From NCBI GenBank assembly GCA_937996605.1, contig CALKVB010000283.1, forward strand, positions 1-9,398: 9,398 nucleotides of DNA, read 5' to 3'. Positions 6,533-9,398 of the stretch are shown here, piece after piece. The notes under the pieces are model-generated. The model ran no database searches and was not told the DNA's origin. It saw only the letters and a program-made list of their open reading frames with translations. The stretch is from an uncultured Oxalobacteraceae bacterium (GTDB taxonomy: Bacteria > Pseudomonadota > Gammaproteobacteria > Burkholderiales > Burkholderiaceae_D). Numbering within the stretch: the first letter of the stretch is position 1; every line of letters starts with the position of its first letter. The position numbers and the translations under genes were made by a program.

Positions 6533-7180
6533 GTGTCTCACACTGTTGTTCATGCTACCGTTCACACCGCTATTCGAGTTGCCATTGCGGATGATCACGC
6601 GATTTTTAGGCAAGGTTTACAATTGTTGTTGCAGAGTCAAACTGGCTATCAAGTCGTGGCAGAAATCGCTAGCCTTGATCAAGTACTTCCAACATTGCAA
6701 ACACAAGCAGTCGATCTCTTGATCCTTGATTACCATATGCCAGGCGGGGAATCGAGCGCGGTGCTCGCCTATTGCAAACAACGTTATCCAGAGTTAAAAA
6801 TTATTGCTCTCACCGGTGCGAACTCTGGTGTCATCTTCAAACAATTACGCGATGCGAAAGCCGATGCAGTGCTGCAGAAAGAAGGATCAGCCGAAGCGTT
6901 GTTGAGTTGCCTTCAGCAAGTCATGGCAGGTCAGCATCAGAAAACGCTATTGAGTGAGGAAGTGCAAGCACAGATTGCCGCCAGCGAGACCGATTTAACA
7001 CCAAGCGAATTACAAATCTTAGCCTTGATTTACCAAGGCCATGCGACCAATGATATCGCTGAACAGTTGAGCTTGTCTGCGAAGACTGTCGACAAACATC
7101 GTGAGAATCTGATGCGCAAGCTAGAAGTGAACAATGTGGTGCAACTGATCCACAAAGTTCAACTTCTCAAGCTTTATTAG
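6533..7180 (+). CDS. NarL/LuxR-family response regulator, GTG start
   Basis: 215 residues from GTG 6533, the usual length for this family; a longer frame from TTG 6479 is disfavoured. The receiver domain (about 15-132) has the acidic pair D20/D21 (IADDH), phospho-acceptor D66 (LILDYHMP), T94 in IALTGAN and K116 in LQKEG, so it should be phosphorylatable. The LuxR-type helix-turn-helix is at about 154-215: LTPSELQILALIYQG, then NDIAEQLSLSAKTVDKH and the recognition helix through RENLMRKL. It should act as a dimeric DNA-binding transcription factor controlled by the divergent DISM kinase. The short poorly conserved N-terminal run (SHTVVHATVHTAI) precedes the first strand, RVAIADD. Targets are unknown. 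Its own promoter dyad and the dyads near the AAR-like gene are candidates, although the half-sites differ (GGCAAAG versus ATCATTGAA), so a shared regulator is not shown. Confidence 0.92.
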   Translation: MSHTVVHATVHTAIRVAIADDHAIFRQGLQLLLQSQTGYQVVAEIASLDQVLPTLQTQAVDLLILDYHMPGGESSAVLAYCKQRYPELKIIALTGANSGVIFKQLRDAKADAVLQKEGSAEALLSCLQQVMAGQHQKTLLSEEVQAQIAASETDLTPSELQILALIYQGHATNDIAEQLSLSAKTVDKHRENLMRKLEVNNVVQLIHKVQLLKLY

Positions 7181-7211
7181 TAAAGGATTTAGGCACTGCT
7201 CAATGCACAGC

Positions 7212-7658
7212 TTAATGGCTAGTGACCGGTCTTTGCATAGGCGCAAGTTTAGCAACTAATTGATTGGCAACTGAACTTGGCACATTGTTTTTTTCCATCG
7301 CCATTTGTAAGTCTTCAGCCAAGGCATTGAAGTGGGCGTTACGCACGCCCATACCATCATGCGCTTCGTACATATCGCGACCTTTATATTGGCAAGGCCC
7401 CCCCGTTAATTCACAAAATTGGTCGACCAACATCGCCTTCAATTTCGTTTGATCTGTCTTTTCGAAGAAGCGATTGATGCGTGTATCAGCCATTACTAAA
7501 GGCATGAAGTCATCAACAATTTTTGTCAACCCGGCTTTTCCGCCGAGTTCATTGAACAGGGCATCTTTACCATCGGCTGCGAAAGCAGTATTGAAGCAAG
7601 CAATGCTGCTGATGAGCATAAAGCTAAGCGCGAATAAATTTCTTTTTAGGAGTTTCAT
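7212..7658 (-). CDS. Periplasmic group 1 truncated haemoglobin
   Basis: 148 residues: a signal peptide (1-28, hydrophobic core LFALSFMLISSIA, cleavage after AFA) and a 120-residue 2-on-2 globin of the TrHbN class. Family marks: LFNELGGKAGL (34-44), IVDDF (47-51), FF (64-65), LTGGPCQYKGRDM (84-96) and the proximal haem ligand H100 in EAHDGMGV. Compared gap-free with Mycobacterium tuberculosis TrHbN (from memory, constant offset 19 through the B-F region), TyrB10 is M52 and GlnE11 is L77, so the distal pocket looks apolar. C82 and C89 could form a disulphide in the periplasm. It lies 56 bases downstream of the DUF3034 gene on the same strand, probably cotranscribed. The purine-rich GAAAGAAAGAA before the ATG is a weak ribosome binding site. 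Convergent with the regulator (31-base gap, no clear terminator). Role could be NO/O2 handling or haem/electron transfer; not decidable here. Confidence 0.9.
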   Translation of the reverse strand: MKLLKRNLFALSFMLISSIACFNTAFAADGKDALFNELGGKAGLTKIVDDFMPLVMADTRINRFFEKTDQTKLKAMLVDQFCELTGGPCQYKGRDMYEAHDGMGVRNAHFNALAEDLQMAMEKNNVPSSVANQLVAKLAPMQRPVTSH

Positions 7659-7714
7659 GTTCTTTCTTTCTACGTCAATTCAGTAAAGGTTAAGTTTGGT
7701 ACAACTAACGCGGT

Positions 7715-8626
7715 TTAAAAACCGGTTTGTACAGAGAGGTACCAACCACGTTGATTCTTAGGATTAAAAATCGTAATGTCGCCGAGTGTGGCGTAAGCCG
7801 CTGTAATCGATAAATTTTTGGTGGGGAAGTAAGCAAGGAAAGCGTCGTAGTAATCTTTCTCGTTATCGACACCCAGATTACGCGGCTTCATTCGATATTC
7901 AGCACCCACTACCCATTTTCGATTGAGCAAGTAAGCAATCGATCCTTCGAGCTGGGCTTGATATTTATCTTTCTGATCACCGCCGAAACCTAGCAAACCC
8001 ATTTGATTCGCTTTAGTCAATCGTAGAGTGCCGTTCACCAACAAACTCTGGTCTAAATAAATCTTGGTTGCAGAAGCGTAAAAATCGGTACCAGTATCGT
8101 CTTTCGCTCCCAATTGCTTGACGCTAGTGATCTTCAAGGCACCAAGGCCACCAATACGGCTATCACGTTTATACATTGCGCCAACCGCAATTTGTGGCAT
8201 CCAACCAGCTTGGTCATAGACAGCTTCGCCCGCCACACGTACTTTAAGGCCGAAGATATCTTGCTGTAGATTGAGCAAATTCAGTGGCGCCAGACTTCCA
8301 GTGAACTCTTGCTTCGCGATTGAAAATTCCACCATATCGGCAATACCAATGGCCACGCCATAGGTCTTCAATTGATAATCTTGGGTTTTGACCTGAGTAT
8401 AGTGAGCGTTCGCACCATAACTATCGTTAGTGCCATAACCAGTGATCAAGGCCCATGGTGTCAAACCACCACCACCTGCGCCCTCAACTTGACTGACACC
8501 GCCTGTGGCTAATAACTTACCCATATCCGGTTTCATACTATCTTGGGCAAAAGCCGACGGTGCTGCGACTGCACTCATACCCAGTGCAGCGAGGCTGAGA
8601 CAGCGAGAAATTGCGCTTAACTTCAT
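7715..8626 (-). CDS. DUF3034-family protein, predicted outer-membrane beta-barrel
   Basis: 303 residues from ATG 8626; a longer frame from TTG 8707 is rejected because AAGGAG lies seven bases before this ATG and a signal peptide starts here (MKLSAISRCLSLAALG, cleavage after AFA, residue 27). The Gly-rich LLATGGVSQVEGAGGGGLTPW (38-58) is the DUF3034 hallmark. The rest is many alternating amphipathic strands (YGVAIGIADMVEFSIAKQE, YQAQLEGSIAYLLNRKWVVG, LSITAAYATLGDITIF). The chain ends in GWYLSVQTGF, a classic outer-membrane insertion signal with terminal Phe. I therefore infer an outer-membrane barrel of roughly 275 mature residues; the DUF itself has no assigned function as far as I know. Probably first gene of an operon with the periplasmic truncated haemoglobin 56 bases downstream. 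The minus-strand dyad CGGTTT-TT-AAACCG overlaps its stop codon. Confidence 0.82.
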   Translation of the reverse strand: MKLSAISRCLSLAALGMSAVAAPSAFAQDSMKPDMGKLLATGGVSQVEGAGGGGLTPWALITGYGTNDSYGANAHYTQVKTQDYQLKTYGVAIGIADMVEFSIAKQEFTGSLAPLNLLNLQQDIFGLKVRVAGEAVYDQAGWMPQIAVGAMYKRDSRIGGLGALKITSVKQLGAKDDTGTDFYASATKIYLDQSLLVNGTLRLTKANQMGLLGFGGDQKDKYQAQLEGSIAYLLNRKWVVGAEYRMKPRNLGVDNEKDYYDAFLAYFPTKNLSITAAYATLGDITIFNPKNQRGWYLSVQTGF

Positions 8627-8633
8627 TCTTATT

Positions 8634-8639
8634 CTCCTT
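8634..8639 (-). promoter_or_regulatory. Strong ribosome binding site of the DUF3034 gene
   Basis: AAGGAG on the minus strand, seven bases before ATG 8626. It decides the start in favour of the 303-residue protein with a signal peptide. Confidence 0.85.
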
Positions 8640-8815
8640 GTTGAATAAATGAACCAATCAAACTCAATACGTGTTGCCTGATAAAACGATACAAGCAATA
8701 ACGACAAGAGGTGGGGACCAACGCCCTCACAGTCTTTTACGTAGAGAAGGTCTGATCGGATTCAACAAATCCAAAAAAATTTGAAATCTTTTTAGATCGA
8801 ACAAAAATGACAACA

Positions 8816-8867
8816 AAAATAAAGATCCCCGCGACGCGGTGGCAAGTTAGGGGTAGCTAAATGCCAC
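8816..8867 (-). terminator. Possible terminator after the anti-sigma factor gene
   Basis: On the minus strand GTGGCA (8867-8862) pairs with TGCCAC (8844-8839), with an inner TTAG/CTAA. An adjacent compact CCGCG-T-CGCGG (8839-8829) is followed by GGATCTTTATTTTTG. The T-run is interrupted and the GC palindrome has a very tight loop, so this may instead be a protein-binding dyad. Confidence 0.4.
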
Positions 8868-8906
8868 TGTCGCTTAACTCAATTACTCCGTTCTTCAATT
8901 ACTTTT

Positions 8907-9398
8907 TTATACCTGCAGCCAAACACCTTTAAAGAGGATAGGACCACTCGGCTTTTCCGGATTCCCCGAGCCACCTTTTGGCTCGAGTGAGATAGCCAAG
9001 ATGTTGGTTGCCTCTGGCACTAAGAAGTCAGGCAAGGCCAATTCGACCTCTCCATTGGCAGCGATCAAACCCAATGAACGGATCTTGCCGTCTTTCGCAA
9101 TTGACCACAATTCCAAGCTTTGATTGGCAGCGATGGCTTGTGCTTGCACCATACGCACGGTCATCTTACGCTTGGCTCGATTACCCGAAATCAGCACTTG
9201 AGTTTGGGCTTTTTCATCCGATAGGGTTGCGACATAGGTGGGGCTAGTTGGCAAACTCTGTTCAGCGCGTTGGCCCAACAATACCGATACCAACACCAAG
9301 GCCGCCGTAGTCGATACCAAACCAAGACCGCGCCAGAAACTTAAATCCTGCCGTAATTGGCGCCAGTATTCCCAGCGATCATTCTTCTTCAGCAAACC
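8907..9398 (-). CDS. RskA-like anti-sigma factor, C-terminal part (5' partial)
   Basis: The frame is open to the window edge; the TTG at 9395 is not credible as a start because full RskA-type proteins have an N-terminal cytoplasmic anti-sigma domain. The visible 163 residues (numbered from the TTG codon) show a cytoplasmic, Trp- and Arg-rich linker (WEYWRQLRQDL), one membrane helix (about 22-41, LGLVSTTAALVLVSVLLG) and an RskA C-terminal periplasmic domain. The last has the family marks LELWSIAKDGKIRSLGLI (94-111) and ISLEPKGGSGNPEKPSGPI (135-153). Such proteins hold an ECF sigma factor at the membrane until regulated proteolysis; the sigma gene is normally next to the N-terminal end, here beyond the right edge. 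A direct link to the DUF3034/haemoglobin operon downstream is possible but not shown. Confidence 0.85.
   Translation of the reverse strand, partial: GLLKKNDRWEYWRQLRQDLSFWRGLGLVSTTAALVLVSVLLGQRAEQSLPTSPTYVATLSDEKAQTQVLISGNRAKRKMTVRMVQAQAIAANQSLELWSIAKDGKIRSLGLIAANGEVELALPDFLVPEATNILAISLEPKGGSGNPEKPSGPILFKGVWLQV

Larger units (their letters stand above)
8627..8906 (-). other. Intergenic regulatory spacer upstream of the DUF3034 gene
   Basis: It holds an AAGGAG ribosome binding site (8634-8639), an AT-rich block (about 8768-8822) with four A/T tracts centred near 8776, 8791, 8805 and 8817, a GGATT-CAACA-AATCC dyad (8758-8772), and the GC-rich dyads at 8829-8867. I could not pick a convincing sigma-70 promoter. 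The A-tracts could act as an UP element or curved DNA. No open reading frame with a good start is evident; the in-frame TTG at 8707 is rejected. Confidence 0.5.

Noticed and set aside
7711..7724. CGGTTT-AA-AAACCG dyad over the DUF3034 stop as a terminator
   Set aside because: The two-base spacer forces a small loop in an AT-rich stem and no T-run follows on the minus strand; read-through to the haemoglobin gene seems more likely.
8627..8707. N-terminal extension of the DUF3034 protein from TTG 8707
   Set aside because: The extension (MSLLLVSFYQATRIEFDW...) precedes a complete signal peptide, and the strong AAGGAG serves ATG 8626.
9393..9395. TTG as the start of the anti-sigma factor
   Set aside because: The frame stays open to the window edge and the N-terminal anti-sigma domain expected of the family is missing, so this is an internal codon.
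1..9398. CRISPR array, tRNA, rRNA, insertion sequence or phage genes
   Set aside because: No short regularly spaced repeats, cloverleaf-like segments, transposase or integrase motifs were found on reading both strands.

Overview
The window reads as chromosomal DNA of a Gram-negative betaproteobacterium, most likely Burkholderiales/Oxalobacteraceae (Undibacterium-like). This is inferred from three things: G+C near one half by eye; periplasmic and outer-membrane proteins with classical Sec signals; and the mix of families (a DUF3034 protein, a periplasmic group 1 truncated haemoglobin, an orphan SBP_bac_3-type binding protein, an RskA-type anti-sigma factor). I see no rRNA, tRNA, CRISPR, insertion sequence or phage gene.

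Layout. At the left edge a + strand gene, cut off at its 5' end, encodes a secreted PHP-fold metallohydrolase (CehA/McbA-like) with two tandem Ig-like domains and a C-terminal jelly-roll-like domain. It ends at a strong bidirectional terminator shared with a convergent minus-strand gene for an orphan periplasmic solute-binding protein. Upstream of that gene, on the minus strand, lie a protein that by eye matches the cyanobacterial long-chain acyl-ACP reductase (AAR, COG5322-like) family, and then a 7TM-DISM histidine kinase. The kinase is divergent from a LuxR/NarL-type response regulator, and the two make a cognate two-component system with a compact intergenic region. That region holds a perfect 7+6+7 dyad and a perfect TATAAT box.

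To the right, on the minus strand, come a DUF3034 predicted outer-membrane beta-barrel and, 56 bases downstream, a periplasmic group 1 truncated haemoglobin, probably one operon. After a 279-base AT-rich spacer with dyads, the right edge holds the C-terminal part of an RskA-like anti-sigma factor whose N-terminus lies outside the window.

The most interesting group is the kinase/regulator pair beside the AAR-like reductase. The reductase keeps the Rossmann GxxGxxG motif and a Cys equivalent to the acyl-accepting Cys of AAR, and it has a near-perfect 21-base dyad right beside its ribosome binding site. The second is the DUF3034/haemoglobin pair, where the haemoglobin appears to have lost both polar distal haem-pocket residues. 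Several start codons were corrected: the regulator to GTG 6533 and DUF3034 to ATG 8626. The kinase start is ambiguous.
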